Shown in pieces: positions 19,153-28,076 of a stretch of 64,000 nt of DNA. The notes under the pieces were generated by a model that did no database searches, was not told where the DNA came from, and worked only from the letters and a program-made list of their open reading frames with translations. The translations under genes were made by a program, and so were the position numbers. The stretch comes from Rhizobium leguminosarum (GTDB lineage Bacteria > Pseudomonadota > Alphaproteobacteria > Rhizobiales > Rhizobiaceae). Within the stretch, counting starts at the first letter, position 1, and each line of letters starts with the position of its first letter. The DNA is taken from positions 248,001 through 312,000 of the forward strand of contig NZ_JAGIOR010000002.1 in NCBI RefSeq assembly GCF_017876795.1, in the 5' to 3' direction.

Positions 19153-20019
19153 TCAACTCGGTGGCACGACCTCCAGCGTTAACCGGTCGAGTGGACTGGT
19201 CGTGCTGCGGATCAGGGCGTTGGAGACCTTCGTATAGCGCGCCGTGGTGGACAGGTTGTTGTGGCCCAGCAGAACCTGGATGATGCGGATGTCGGTTCCG
19301 CTTTCCAGAAGATGGGTAGCAAAGCTGTGGCGCAGCGTATGCACCGTCACCCGTTTGTCGATGCCGGCAGCAGTGCACGCCGAACGGCAGGCAGAATACA
19401 GGACCTGGACGTCGATGGGCTTGGTCTCGTCCCGACCCGGAAACAGCCAGACCTCGGGTCTCGCCAGCCGCCAATAGACCCGCAGGATCGCAAGCAACTG
19501 CGCTGACAGCATGACGTTGCGATCCTTTCCGCCCTTGCCATGCTCGACGCGGATGACGCCGCGTTCGCCATCAATGTCGCGGACCTTGAGATGCACAGCT
19601 TCCGAGGCGCGCAGCCCCGCCGCATAAGCTGTCGTCAGTGCGGTGCGGGTTCTCAGGCTCGGAACCGCTTCAAGAAACCGCACGATCTCGTCGCCGCTTA
19701 GGATCGTCGGCAGCTTGGCGGGTGTCCGGGCATAGGCAATGCGCTCCGGTATCTCGGCATGACCGAGCGTGACGCCAAAGAAGAACCGGAGGGCACAAAC
19801 TGTCTGGTTCAAGGCCGGCCACGATAGTCCCGACGACACCAGATGCACCTGAAACGCACGCACGTCTTCCAGTCCGAGACGGTCTGGCGATCGCCCGAAA
19901 TAGCGCGAGAACTTCGCCACCGCATGCAAATAAGATCGTTGCGTCGCAGGCGAAAGGTTGCGGATCGTCATGTCCTCGATCATCCGCCGGCGTAGAGGGC
20001 TCATCTCCATCATCGTCAT
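19153..20019 (-). CDS. IS91-associated tyrosine recombinase (right copy)
   Basis: 288 residues, identical in translation to 739-1605, with the complete R-H-R-H-Y set. AGGAG lies upstream of the ATG. With this copy, the window holds eight intact tyrosine recombinase genes in two sets of four. Confidence 0.88.
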   Translation of the reverse strand: MTMMEMSPLRRRMIEDMTIRNLSPATQRSYLHAVAKFSRYFGRSPDRLGLEDVRAFQVHLVSSGLSWPALNQTVCALRFFFGVTLGHAEIPERIAYARTPAKLPTILSGDEIVRFLEAVPSLRTRTALTTAYAAGLRASEAVHLKVRDIDGERGVIRVEHGKGGKDRNVMLSAQLLAILRVYWRLARPEVWLFPGRDETKPIDVQVLYSACRSACTAAGIDKRVTVHTLRHSFATHLLESGTDIRIIQVLLGHNNLSTTARYTKVSNALIRSTTSPLDRLTLEVVPPS

Positions 20020-20148
20020 CTCCTGTTTGAAGGTTGGGCAAAACAGCCCATTTCTTCAAATCAAGAGCACTTCATGCAATCAGATCCTCCAAATGCCGCG
20101 AAAGCGGCTTCGTTCAATCCCCCCTGCCACCAGATCTGCTCCAGTTAC

Positions 20149-20156
20149 CCGCTAGG
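20149..20156. repeat. 8-bp target duplication, outer side of right element
   Basis: CCGCTAGG, the partner of 12484-12491. Confidence 0.7.
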
Positions 20157-20333
20157 TGATAGATTCCCCCGCAGCGACCGGTTTGACAAGCCCCAATCCG
20201 TCAAAATCTCCGCTACTCGATCGGCTCGGGGAACGGAATGATCTTGCCCCGCTCGAATAGTCGCGGGGGGCAGCGGCTTGCATCCTTTAGCGGCACTCTG
20301 CGTTATCCCCGCACCAGATCGGAGAGCACCCTC

Positions 20334-21413
20334 ATGCCAGATGTGTTTCACCTCAAGAAGATGTCGATCGCAGCGGCGATGGTGGCTGCGGCGATCGGTG
20401 CGTTTGCGTTGATGCAGGCAACGGAGCGCAGTTCGGTCGCCTCAACTGCGGAACCCCGCCGCGCTGGTGACGATCATGGCCGCAGCGCGGCGACGCCCGA
20501 GGCTATTCCGCTCAGCGGACTTCGCGATGTGTTCTGGCGGGTTTATCATGAAGTCCTCAACGACCGGGTCACGCTCATCGCCGCGGGTGTGACCTTTTAT
20601 CTGCTGCTGGCGCTGTTTCCCGCCATGGCGGCTCTGGTGGCGCTCTACGGGCTGGTTGCCGATCCGATCACTATATCCGAACATCTTCGCGAATTGGCCG
20701 GCCTGATGCCGCCGGGAGCCTTCGACCTACTTGCCGATCAGATCAAGGAACTCGTCAACAAGCGCGACAGTGCGCTTGGCATCACCTTCTTCGTCGGTCT
20801 CGGCATAGCGCTATGGAGCACGCATAGCGGCACGCTGGCGATCTTCGATGCGATGAACGTCGCCTACGAGGAGAACGAAAAGCGCGGTCTTATCAGGTTG
20901 AACCTCATAGGCCTCTGCTTCACCTTGAGCGCGATGCTTCTGATGGTGGTGATGGTGGTGCTTGTCGGGGTCATGCCTGTCGTGCTCTCCTATCTCTGGC
21001 TCGATCAGTTCAAGGAGCACATGGCCCTTCTCCTGCGGTGGCCGCTGCTGCTGCTGATCGTCGCGGTGGCGGTCACATCGGTCTACCGCTTCGGCCCCAG
21101 CCGGGAGCCTGCCAAACTCCGGTGGATGACGTGGGGCGCGGGCCTGACGACGGTCACCTGGGCCGCCATGTCGCTTGTCTTCTCTTTTTACCTCGATCAT
21201 TTCGCCAATTATAACGCGACATACGGCGCGCTCGGTGCGCTGATCGGCTTCCTTATCTGGATCTGGCTGTCCGTCGTCATTCTCATCATCGGCGCAGAGC
21301 TTAACGCCGAGCTGGAACATCAGACCGCGCGGGACACGACGACGGGCACGCCGCTGCCGATGGGCGCGCGCGGCGCCTATGTTGCGGACACTTTGGGAGA
21401 GACCGTGAGTTGA
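20334..21413 (+). CDS. YihY/BrkB-family inner membrane protein
   Basis: 359 residues. After one N-terminal hydrophobic segment (MSIAAAMVAAAIGAFALMQA, about residues 11-30) and a polar linker comes the YihY core with about six membrane spans: VTLIAAGVTFYLLLALFPAM, ALGITFFVGLGIALWST, LIGLCFTLSAMLLMVVMVVLVGV, LLLRWPLLLLIVAVAVTSVYRF, and a terminal ALGALIGFLIWIWLSVVILIIGAELNAELE, the family signature. The function of this family is not established despite old RNase BN labels. The ATG at 20334 follows GGAGAG; an upstream open frame is less likely. The extra N-terminal hydrophobic segment before the core is a variation seen in some rhizobial members. It is the first intact gene beyond the island. 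Confidence 0.87.
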   Translation: MPDVFHLKKMSIAAAMVAAAIGAFALMQATERSSVASTAEPRRAGDDHGRSAATPEAIPLSGLRDVFWRVYHEVLNDRVTLIAAGVTFYLLLALFPAMAALVALYGLVADPITISEHLRELAGLMPPGAFDLLADQIKELVNKRDSALGITFFVGLGIALWSTHSGTLAIFDAMNVAYEENEKRGLIRLNLIGLCFTLSAMLLMVVMVVLVGVMPVVLSYLWLDQFKEHMALLLRWPLLLLIVAVAVTSVYRFGPSREPAKLRWMTWGAGLTTVTWAAMSLVFSFYLDHFANYNATYGALGALIGFLIWIWLSVVILIIGAELNAELEHQTARDTTTGTPLPMGARGAYVADTLGETVS

Positions 21414-21499
21414 CTGTTAACGAGCGGCATTGATCATTGCTCCTCGAATGCAGTTTTGATGTATTTTATGCTTCGCCAGTCCCGACAGAGGAGACGATC

Positions 21500-22783
21500 A
21501 TGACGGCCCCGCATCCTTCCAAAACCCATATCGGCAATCATGCACTGCATCCCGAAACGCAGATGCTGAATTACGGCTACGATCCCGAACTCTCGGAAGG
21601 GGCGGTCAAGCCGCCGGTGTTCCTCACCTCTACTTTCGTCTTCAACTCCGCCGAGGATGGCCGCGACTTCTTCGATTACGTCTCAGGCCGCCGCGAGCCG
21701 CCGGCGGGGAAAGGAGCGGGTCTCGTCTATTCGCGCTTCAACCATCCCAATAGCGAGATCGTCGAGGACAGGCTCGCCGTCTATGAGCGGACGGAAAGCG
21801 GCGCGTTGTTTTCCTCCGGCATGTCGGCGATCGCCACCACCCTGCTTGCCTTCGTCCGGCCGGGCGATGCGGTCCTGCATTCGCAGCCGCTTTACGGGGG
21901 AACGGAAACATTGCTGGCCAAGACCTTCCTGAACCTCGGTGTCGCCGCCATCGGCTTTGCCGACGGGGTCAGCGAAGGATCGGTGCAGAAGGCGGCTGAG
22001 GAGGCGATGGCCAAGGGTCGGGTTTCCGTCATCCTGATCGAAACACCAGCCAATCCGACCAACAGCCTGGTGGATGTCGCGATGATCCGGCGCATCGCCG
22101 ACGCCATCGGCGCAAAACAGGGGCACACGCCGATCGTCGTCTGCGACAACACGCTGCTCGGGCCGGTTTTCCAGCGGCCGATCGAGCACGGCGCCGATAT
22201 CTCGCTTTATTCGCTGACCAAATATGTCGGCGGCCATTCCGATCTGATCGCCGGCGCCGTTCTCGGGCGCAAGGGGATCGTCAAGCAGGTCAAGGCGCTG
22301 CGCGGCGCGATCGGCACCCAGCTCGATCCGCATTCCTGCTGGATGCTCGGCCGCTCGCTGGAAACGCTGCAGCTGCGCATGGAGCGGGCAAACAGCAATG
22401 CGCGGGCGGTTGCCGATTTCCTGCGCGATCACCCGAAGGTCGAAAAGGTTCACTACCTGCCCTATCACGATGCGGACTCGCCGCTGGGGCGCACCTTCGC
22501 CGCACAATGCACCGGTGCCGGCTCAACCTTCTCCTTCGATATCCGCGGCGGCCAGCCGGCCTCCTTCAAGTTCCTGAACGCGTTGCAGGTGTTCAAGCTG
22601 GCGGTCAGCCTCGGCGGCACCGAATCGCTGGCGAGCCACCCGGCCACCATGACCCATTCCGGCGTGCCCGCCGATGTCCGTCAGCGTATCGGCGTACTGG
22701 AATCGACGATCCGGCTGTCGATCGGCATCGAGCATCCGGACGATTTGATCGCCGACCTGGAGATGGCGCTACAGGCGGCCTGA
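21500..22783 (+). CDS. Trans-sulfuration-type PLP enzyme (cystathionine gamma-synthase / methionine gamma-lyase family)
   Basis: 427 residues of the Cys/Met-metabolism PLP family. The PLP lysine lies in [18 protein letters not shown] (about residues 234-251), preceded by the [11 protein letters not shown] aspartate strand; [23 protein letters not shown] and [14 protein letters not shown] are family blocks. It acts in the cytosol on sulfur amino acids; which of gamma-synthase, gamma-lyase or O-acetylhomoserine sulfhydrylase activity applies cannot be decided. The insertion around [19 protein letters not shown] resembles a subgroup often labelled cystathionine gamma-synthase family in alphaproteobacteria. 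The ATG at 21500 follows AGAGGAG and begins MTAPHPSK; a longer open frame from 21437 lacks a site. It stands alone, convergent with the next gene. Confidence 0.88.
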   Translation: MTAPHPSKTHIGNHALHPETQMLNYGYDPELSEGAVKPPVFLTSTFVFNSAEDGRDFFDYVSGRREPPAGKGAGLVYSRFNHPNSEIVEDRLAVYERTESGALFSSGMSAIATTLLAFVRPGDAVLHSQPLYGGTETLLAKTFLNLGVAAIGFADGVSEGSVQKAAEEAMAKGRVSVILIETPANPTNSLVDVAMIRRIADAIGAKQGHTPIVVCDNTLLGPVFQRPIEHGADISLYSLTKYVGGHSDLIAGAVLGRKGIVKQVKALRGAIGTQLDPHSCWMLGRSLETLQLRMERANSNARAVADFLRDHPKVEKVHYLPYHDADSPLGRTFAAQCTGAGSTFSFDIRGGQPASFKFLNALQVFKLAVSLGGTESLASHPATMTHSGVPADVRQRIGVLESTIRLSIGIEHPDDLIADLEMALQAA

Positions 22784-22798
22784 TACGACGGGGGAATC

Positions 22799-22821
22799 GA
22801 TGCCCGGCGGCGCCGGGCATC
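22799..22821. terminator. Hairpin between convergent genes
   Basis: GATGCCCGGC (22799-22808), loop GGC, GCCGGGCATC (22812-22821), a 10-bp perfect stem in the 48-base gap between two converging genes. There is no T-run, so it would be an atypical bidirectional terminator. Confidence 0.5.
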
Positions 22822-22831
22822 GTGGGTGACG

Positions 22832-23245
22832 TCACTTGTCGTCGGTCGTCAGTTCCTTCTCGTCGGTATTCAGCACGAAGACCGCAAGCAGCCGCGCCGA
22901 CTTTGTCTTGCTGGCATTCCTGCTGACGGCGTGATGATCGCCCGGAAATTCGGAAAAGCTTTCGCCGGCCTTATAGACCTTCTCCGGCCCGTCATTCACC
23001 TTGCTGGTGATCGCCCCTTCGAGAACGGTGGCATAGATGAAGGTCGAGGCCGGGTGCGTATGGCCGGGCGACGAGCCGCCCGGCGCATATTCGACGAGCA
23101 CCGCCCGCATGCTCTTGCCGGGAACATTGGGAAGCTTCTGGTCGTAAACGACGCGGACCTTAGCGTCGCCGCCTGCGGCGTAAGCCTGCGTGCCGGCGGC
23201 AAGGACAATGGCGAGCGCCGCTGCCGAGATCGTTTTTCTGAGCAT
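22832..23245 (-). CDS. Secreted cupin-domain protein
   Basis: 137 residues with a clear signal peptide (MLRKTISAAALAIVLAAGTQAYA, cleavage after about residue 23). The rest is one small cupin domain: motif 1 as PGHTHPASTFIYATVLEGA (His-x-His ... Glu) and motif 2 as FPGDHHAVSRNAS with the metal-ligand His. It should be exported and bind a metal. The substrate is unknown. It lies 44 bases downstream of the frameshifted NAD(P)-binding gene on the same strand, so the two may have formed an operon. Confidence 0.82.
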   Translation of the reverse strand: MLRKTISAAALAIVLAAGTQAYAAGGDAKVRVVYDQKLPNVPGKSMRAVLVEYAPGGSSPGHTHPASTFIYATVLEGAITSKVNDGPEKVYKAGESFSEFPGDHHAVSRNASKTKSARLLAVFVLNTDEKELTTDDK

Positions 23246-23289
23246 GTCTATCTCCTCAGTTGATGGGAATGGGTCGTGCGCGCCTGCTA

Positions 23290-24053
23290 TCAGGCGCTCT
23301 TTTTCTGCGGCGGCTGCCGGCCCAGCCAGTCTTCGAAGCGGATCCGGCCGAGCCGGGCATTGGCTCCGGTCACCAGCGAATCGTCCTCGAGTTCGACGCC
23401 GAAATAGCGGGCGTGCGGATCGGCCATCACCTGGCGCGGATCGTCTGTCGCCTTGAAGAGGCGCGTGACGATTTCGGTGAGGCGGATTTTCTCCGGTCCA
23501 CCGATCTCGATCGTACCGTTTGCTGGCGTGGCTAGCGCCACCTCGGCCATGACATCGGCGACATCGTCCGAAGCGATCGGCTGCACATAGGCCGGCGACA
23601 GATGCACCATCTGGCCGACCGTGCCCGACTGGGCGATGCCCGCCATGAATTCATGAAACTGCGTCGAATGGACGATGGTGTAGGGTATGCCGGAACTTTT
23701 GATCAGCTGTTCCTGTGCCATCTTGGCGCGCATGTAGCCGCTGCCCTGAAGGCGCTCCATGCCGACGATCGACAGCGCGATGTGATGCTTCACGCCGGCG
23801 GCGGCCCCTGCCTTGAGCAGGTTGCGGCCCGAGGTCTGGAAGAATTCGAGAACCGCCTTGTCCTCGAAGGAGGGGGAGTTGGCGAGGTCGAGACCACCTG
23901 CGCGCCTGCGAGCGCTTCGGCGAGCCCCTTGCCGGTGATCGTGTCGACGCCCGAATTCGGCGAGGCCGGCAGAACGTCGTGCCCCTTGCTGCGCAGTCTT
24001 TCCACGGTCTTCGAGCCAATGAGGCCGGTGCCGCCGATAATGACGATCTTCAT
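23290..24053 (-). pseudogene. NAD(P)-binding NmrA/SDR-type protein, frameshifted
   Basis: The gene starts MKIVIIGGTGLIGSKTVERL, a Rossmann GxxGxxG motif, at 24053. After GKGLAEALAGAQVV the correct frame is lost: the next expected residues DLANSPSFEDKAVLEFF appear in another frame. The break lies at about 23884-23895, where two extra bases (or one missing) sit in GTGGTCTCGACCTC read on the minus strand. The downstream frame then continues to a normal C-terminus (FEDWLGRQPPQKKSA). Both halves are otherwise well conserved, so the event is recent or a sequencing error. The family includes atypical SDR/NAD(H)-binding proteins of unknown substrate. Confidence 0.8.
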
Positions 24054-24141
24054 GGGTAGTCTCCTTGTCCTTGCGAGGGTTTCCTCTGTTGACCTGAGGC
24101 GGCTGCCGAAATCGCCGCCTCGGCGAGGCAAGCGACTTCAT

Positions 24142-24888
24142 CGGTATGGAACTGTCACTTGGGTACGGGCGGCCGAAACCGATGGGTAGGAGAATGCGCC
24201 GGATCGCGGCACCGAACCATTCTCCTCCAGTCGTTGTCGCCCTATGCGAAGGCAGTAGGGCGGCTCGCCGAAATGGCGGAATTTAACGTCATTCGGCATG
24301 GCCGAAGTACCGCGGGTGCGGATGAGCGGGGCCGAGGGCTTGGGGCTCTGCTGATTGAGACACGAGCAAGAGTTCAATATTACGCGACATTCTGGCCTAG
24401 GAGCCCCGCTGGGGCAGCCCATCCATCCGACCCTTCGGGCCACACCCACTGGGGAAAAGGAAGTGCCCTACCGCCTCACGCAGCGGCCTCAGGCCGTTGC
24501 CGATGCGGCTGGATAGGTTCAGCGGAGTTTGGCGAGAAACCAACCCGACTCTCCGTCGTCCTCGGCCTTGAGCCGAGGACCCATGCCACGGCTGCCGGTG
24601 GACGCGGTGTGGATGCTCGGCTCAAGGCCGAGCATGACGGAGGGTGGGGCTAAAGTCGCCGGAGATAGCTCACCCTGAGCGCGAACGAAGAGCAATGGTG
24701 GTGTGCCATGCGCGCCCCTTGCATTCCGCCACCTTCTCCCCGCTCGCGGGGCGAAGGGAACAAGCTGTGCCCTCTCCGTCCCATCAACTCTCACAGGGCA
24801 CGTCCCCTCTCCCCGTTTTTTACGGCGAGAGGGTGAGGGGCAACTTTTACGCGAACTTGACAGGCGGTAGCAGCTGGAACGGTCCTTC
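24142..24888. other. Intergenic region with inverted dispersed repeats
   Basis: No gene is supported. A long inverted pair CTCGGCCTTGAGCCGAG (24559-24575) and CTCGGCTCAAGGCCGAG (24617-24633) brackets a GC-rich loop, and CTCTCCCCG/GCGAGAGGG motifs follow at 24810-24840. These look like rhizobial intergenic mosaic repeats. Confidence 0.55.
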
Positions 24889-26082
24889 TCAGGCTAGCCT
24901 GACAGCCTCGAACAGCGCCGTCAGTCCGATGCCGCCGCCGATGCCAATCATGGCGAGGCCGGTTGCGCCGGGAACTCCGCCGCGGACCAGCTGGCTGTGC
25001 AGCCTTGTGACGAGGATCGCGCCTGATGCGCCGAAGGGATGACCCAAGGCAATGGCCCCGCCGTTGCTGTTGACCGTGTCGGCAGGGATATCGAGCTGAT
25101 CCAGCGATGCCAGAACCTGAGCGGCAAAAGCCTCGTTGAATTCGATCGCATCGACAGTGGCGAGCGAGAGCCCGGGCTGACGCTGTAAGAGCTTCCTGGT
25201 CGAGGCAACCGGACCGATGCCGAGCAGGTTGGGGTCGACACCGGCAGCAGCGCTGTCGATGAAGGCGAGGCCCTTGTCGATGCCGAGGCTTTTCGCCATT
25301 CCCCGGCTCATGACAAGCACGAGGCAGGCGCCGTCATTCAGAGGGCAGGCATTGCCGGCTGTAACCGAACCGTCGGAGAGAAAGACCGGCCGCAGGTTTG
25401 CGAGCGCCTCCAGCGATGTGGATGGGCGTGGGCATTCGTCGCGTTCGACCAATCCGTGGCCGGTGGAGATGTCGACGATCTCGGGTCGAAAAATGCCGGC
25501 TTCGGCCGCTGCGACGGCGAGCCGGTGGCTGCGGAGCGCGAGTTCATCCTGCCTCTGGCGCGTGATAGCGAATTGACGGGCGACGTTTTCGGCGGCAATG
25601 CCCATCTCGGGATCGCCGACCGCTTCAGGGGAAAATCGGGCGCGGCCGTAAAAGCGCGGCAGCGCCCCATTGGCTTTTGGTCGTTCGACGCGCCATGGCG
25701 CGGTACTGACGCTCTCGACGCCGCCGGCAAGGAAGCATGAACCTGCTTTCGCCTGGATCAGGCGGGCGGCCGTGATGATCGCTTCCAGGCCCGAACCGCA
25801 TTGCCGGTCGATCGTCACACCCGGAACCGCCATGGGCAGGCCGGCGGTGAGCGCTGCCAGCCGCGCGATGTTCCCGCCACCGCCGGCGGCGTTGCCGACC
25901 AGCACGTCGTCAATGGCTTCGGGCGCTATCGCCGTTTCAGACAGGATCCGGCGGATGATCGGCGCGAGCAGGTCTTCCGCCGCGACAGTCGAAAGCGATC
26001 CGAAAGCCCGGCCGATCGGCGTGCGGTAAGCGGCCACCACGACCGGCTGCCAATCCTCGTCAGGCTGATAGGCGTAGGACAA
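24889..26082 (-). CDS. Thiolase-family protein (acetyl-CoA acetyltransferase-like), altered active site
   Basis: 397 residues with the thiolase fold: the nucleophilic Cys in TIDRQCGSGLEAI (about residue 94), the VDAIEFNEAFAAQ block, and the catalytic His in NGGAIALGHPFGASGA (about residue 348). The second catalytic Cys, normally in CxGGGxG near the C-terminus, is Gly here (GLAMIGIGGGIGLT). Standard thiolases use this Cys as the acid/base, so condensation or cleavage may be impaired or altered. The gene overlaps the acyl-CoA ligase upstream by 23 bases, and a thioesterase lies before that, so all three act together on acyl-CoA. The substrate is not predictable. Confidence 0.86.
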   Translation of the reverse strand: MSYAYQPDEDWQPVVVAAYRTPIGRAFGSLSTVAAEDLLAPIIRRILSETAIAPEAIDDVLVGNAAGGGGNIARLAALTAGLPMAVPGVTIDRQCGSGLEAIITAARLIQAKAGSCFLAGGVESVSTAPWRVERPKANGALPRFYGRARFSPEAVGDPEMGIAAENVARQFAITRQRQDELALRSHRLAVAAAEAGIFRPEIVDISTGHGLVERDECPRPSTSLEALANLRPVFLSDGSVTAGNACPLNDGACLVLVMSRGMAKSLGIDKGLAFIDSAAAGVDPNLLGIGPVASTRKLLQRQPGLSLATVDAIEFNEAFAAQVLASLDQLDIPADTVNSNGGAIALGHPFGASGAILVTRLHSQLVRGGVPGATGLAMIGIGGGIGLTALFEAVRLA

Positions 26083-27583
26083 GATCGTCTCCCGAGATTA
26101 CAGCCGTTTCCACCTGCCCCCTGGCGATCTTGCCGCTGCTCGTCATCGGCCAGGATTTGATATGATAGAATTGCCTGGGGATCTTGTATCTGACGAGCCT
26201 ATCCGCGCAATGATCGGCCAGGATTTTTGCGTCGATCGCCTCTCCCGACACGACCGCGACGATCCGCTGGCCGTAATAGGCATCCGACAGGCCGAAGACG
26301 ACGGCATCCTCGACGCCCGGGCAGGCTTTCAGGGCGCTTTCGACTTCGGCGGGATAGACGTTGTTGCCGCCTGATATCATCATGCCGCCCGCCCGGCCGA
26401 TCACCCGCAGCATGCCGTTTTCATCGAGCTCGCCGAGATCTCCCACCGTCGCTCCCGCCTCGGTGACCCGGAATGCCTGACCGTCGTCGCCCCAGAGATA
26501 GCCGTCGGCGATCAGGTCGCTCCTGACGAATATGGTTCCCGGCACATCGGTCCCGACTTTGTTTTCATCAGGGTCGCGAATGGAAATTTCCACACCGGGA
26601 TAGGCTTGCCCCACCCGATCGACCGGAAAATCAACCGCGCCGCCGACGAGGGTCGAGACCGTCATGAAGCCGATTTCGGATGCGCCGTAATATTCCCTGA
26701 TGCGCGCCTTCGGAAAAAGACGGCGCATCGATTCGACCCCATTCACGTCAAGCTTGGCACCGGCGGTCAGGACATCGCGCAGGGATGTCAGAGCCGGTTT
26801 GGTGGCCCAGGCCTTGGCAATGCCCGCTATATGGGTCGGCACGGCGACCAGCCGTTCTATCTCTTCAGAGGAGAGAATGCGCGCGACGGCGGCGGGATCC
26901 CATTTCCTGACCGAATGGAAAGTGCCGCCGGCATCCAAGGCTTCGACCAAGGCGTAAAGCGCCAGCCCATGCGCCAAGGCTCCGGGGCATAGGGTGGACG
27001 GCGCGTCTTCGAGCTCGAAAACGGTGCGTCCGCGATCGAGGCTGCGGCGCCACTGCTCGCGCGAGCGATAATAGGCTTTCGGCTCGGCGGTGGTGCCCGA
27101 GGTAAAGCCGATCAGGGAGATGCCCTCGGCATCATCAGGCAGATCATCTTCCGTCTCGGCAAGATCGAAGGGCTCCGCTCCAGCGACGACGACAGGAATT
27201 CCGAATCTCCGGCCGATCTCGGCGCTCGGCCCGGCATCGTCGTCGACAACAAGCACGTCCGGCGCCAGCCGCTCGATGATGCCCTCGATCCTTTTCGCCG
27301 GCATCATCGGGTCGATCACCGCGCAGGCATTCGGCAAGGCGGTGGCGGCGATAAAATACTCGGCGAAGCCGATATGATTGCCGAGGCTAAGCGCGGCAAG
27401 CTTCTCCACACCGGGCAGCTCGAACGTGCGGCGGTTCGAGCGCGGCAGACCCTGGAGAAAGCCATAGATTGCCTTGGCACGGGAATAGAGTTCGCCATAG
27501 TTCAAGACGCGGTCGTCGATCACCAGCGCCGGCTTGTCCGGCCTTTCCGTTGCATGTCGAGAAAGCTGCGCATGGATTGGCAT
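26060..27583 (-). CDS. AMP-dependent acyl-CoA synthetase/ligase
   Basis: 507 residues of the ANL superfamily. Motif A3 is ISLIGFTSGTTAEPKAYYRSREQ (about residues 158-180), the A5 region is YYGASEIGF, and the hinge and C-terminal lysine block are GRAGGMMISGGNNVYPAEVE and TSSGKIARGQ with the catalytic Lys. It activates a carboxylic acid to acyl-AMP and then acyl-CoA. The ATG at 27583 (MPIHAQLSRH) gives a normal N-terminus; the longer open frame is not needed. It is the middle gene of thioesterase-ligase-thiolase. At 507 residues it is slightly short, like medium-chain or aryl-CoA ligases. Confidence 0.87.
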   Translation of the reverse strand: MPIHAQLSRHATERPDKPALVIDDRVLNYGELYSRAKAIYGFLQGLPRSNRRTFELPGVEKLAALSLGNHIGFAEYFIAATALPNACAVIDPMMPAKRIEGIIERLAPDVLVVDDDAGPSAEIGRRFGIPVVVAGAEPFDLAETEDDLPDDAEGISLIGFTSGTTAEPKAYYRSREQWRRSLDRGRTVFELEDAPSTLCPGALAHGLALYALVEALDAGGTFHSVRKWDPAAVARILSSEEIERLVAVPTHIAGIAKAWATKPALTSLRDVLTAGAKLDVNGVESMRRLFPKARIREYYGASEIGFMTVSTLVGGAVDFPVDRVGQAYPGVEISIRDPDENKVGTDVPGTIFVRSDLIADGYLWGDDGQAFRVTEAGATVGDLGELDENGMLRVIGRAGGMMISGGNNVYPAEVESALKACPGVEDAVVFGLSDAYYGQRIVAVVSGEAIDAKILADHCADRLVRYKIPRQFYHIKSWPMTSSGKIARGQVETAVISGDDLVLRLSA

Positions 27584-27611
27584 GGACACCCGCTGGTTTG
27601 AAGATCTGCCG

Positions 27612-28022
27612 TTAGCCCAAAGCGGCTCTGGTCGCGTCCGGAATCGGCGTCGGGCGGCTGTCGGACAGGCCGACGCAGACCCAGACGAGCCCGGCCGATG
27701 CGCAATGGGCGCCGTCACGCCGGCGAAAGAGCTCGATCGCAAAGGAGAGGCTCGTGCGCCCGATTTTCTCGACGGTCACCTTCGCTTCGACGACATCGTC
27801 GACGTCGATGGGGCTGTGAAAGGTGATCTCCGCCTTCTTCACGTGATAGGCAACGCCCGAGGAGGTATGGCGGAAGTGGCTGAGAATTTGGCGGTGCCGC
27901 AGGAACTCGACGACGGCATCCTCGCAATAATCGAGGTACACCGAATTATGGACATGACCATAGATGTCGATGTCTCGCATCGAGACCCGGAACGATGCTA
28001 AAGGCCTGTCGTCAACACTCAT
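27612..28022 (-). CDS. Acyl-CoA thioesterase, 4HBT family
   Basis: 136 residues with a hot-dog fold pattern: FRVSMRDIDIYGHVHNSVYLDYCEDA (about residues 9-34) carries the D-x-G-H-V-N-N-like active region of the 4-hydroxybenzoyl-CoA thioesterase/YbgC group, and VKKAEITFHSPIDVDDVVEAKVTVEKIGRTSLSF follows. The start at 28022 (MSVDDRPLAS) fits the family; an upstream frame reaches 28082. It is transcribed divergently from the MDR oxidoreductase, with 54 bases between starts. It is 28 bases from the ligase gene. Confidence 0.85.
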   Translation of the reverse strand: MSVDDRPLASFRVSMRDIDIYGHVHNSVYLDYCEDAVVEFLRHRQILSHFRHTSSGVAYHVKKAEITFHSPIDVDDVVEAKVTVEKIGRTSLSFAIELFRRRDGAHCASAGLVWVCVGLSDSRPTPIPDATRAALG

Positions 28023-28076
28023 TCGATCACCGAAACTTCGAAGGCGTGTTCTAACCGCTGTTGTCTGGGGGATGCA

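Larger units (their letters stand above)
12491..20148. mobile_element. Nested IS66-type element, right copy (inverted)
   Basis: The reverse complement of 610-8267 over its whole length, with two differences found. The GTAAGCGGGG end faces the spacer and the GTAACTGGAG end faces outward at 20148. Its own 8-bp duplication CCGCTAGG, unlike GTATGTCG around the left copy, shows a separate insertion event rather than duplication of a larger segment. Confidence 0.85.
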
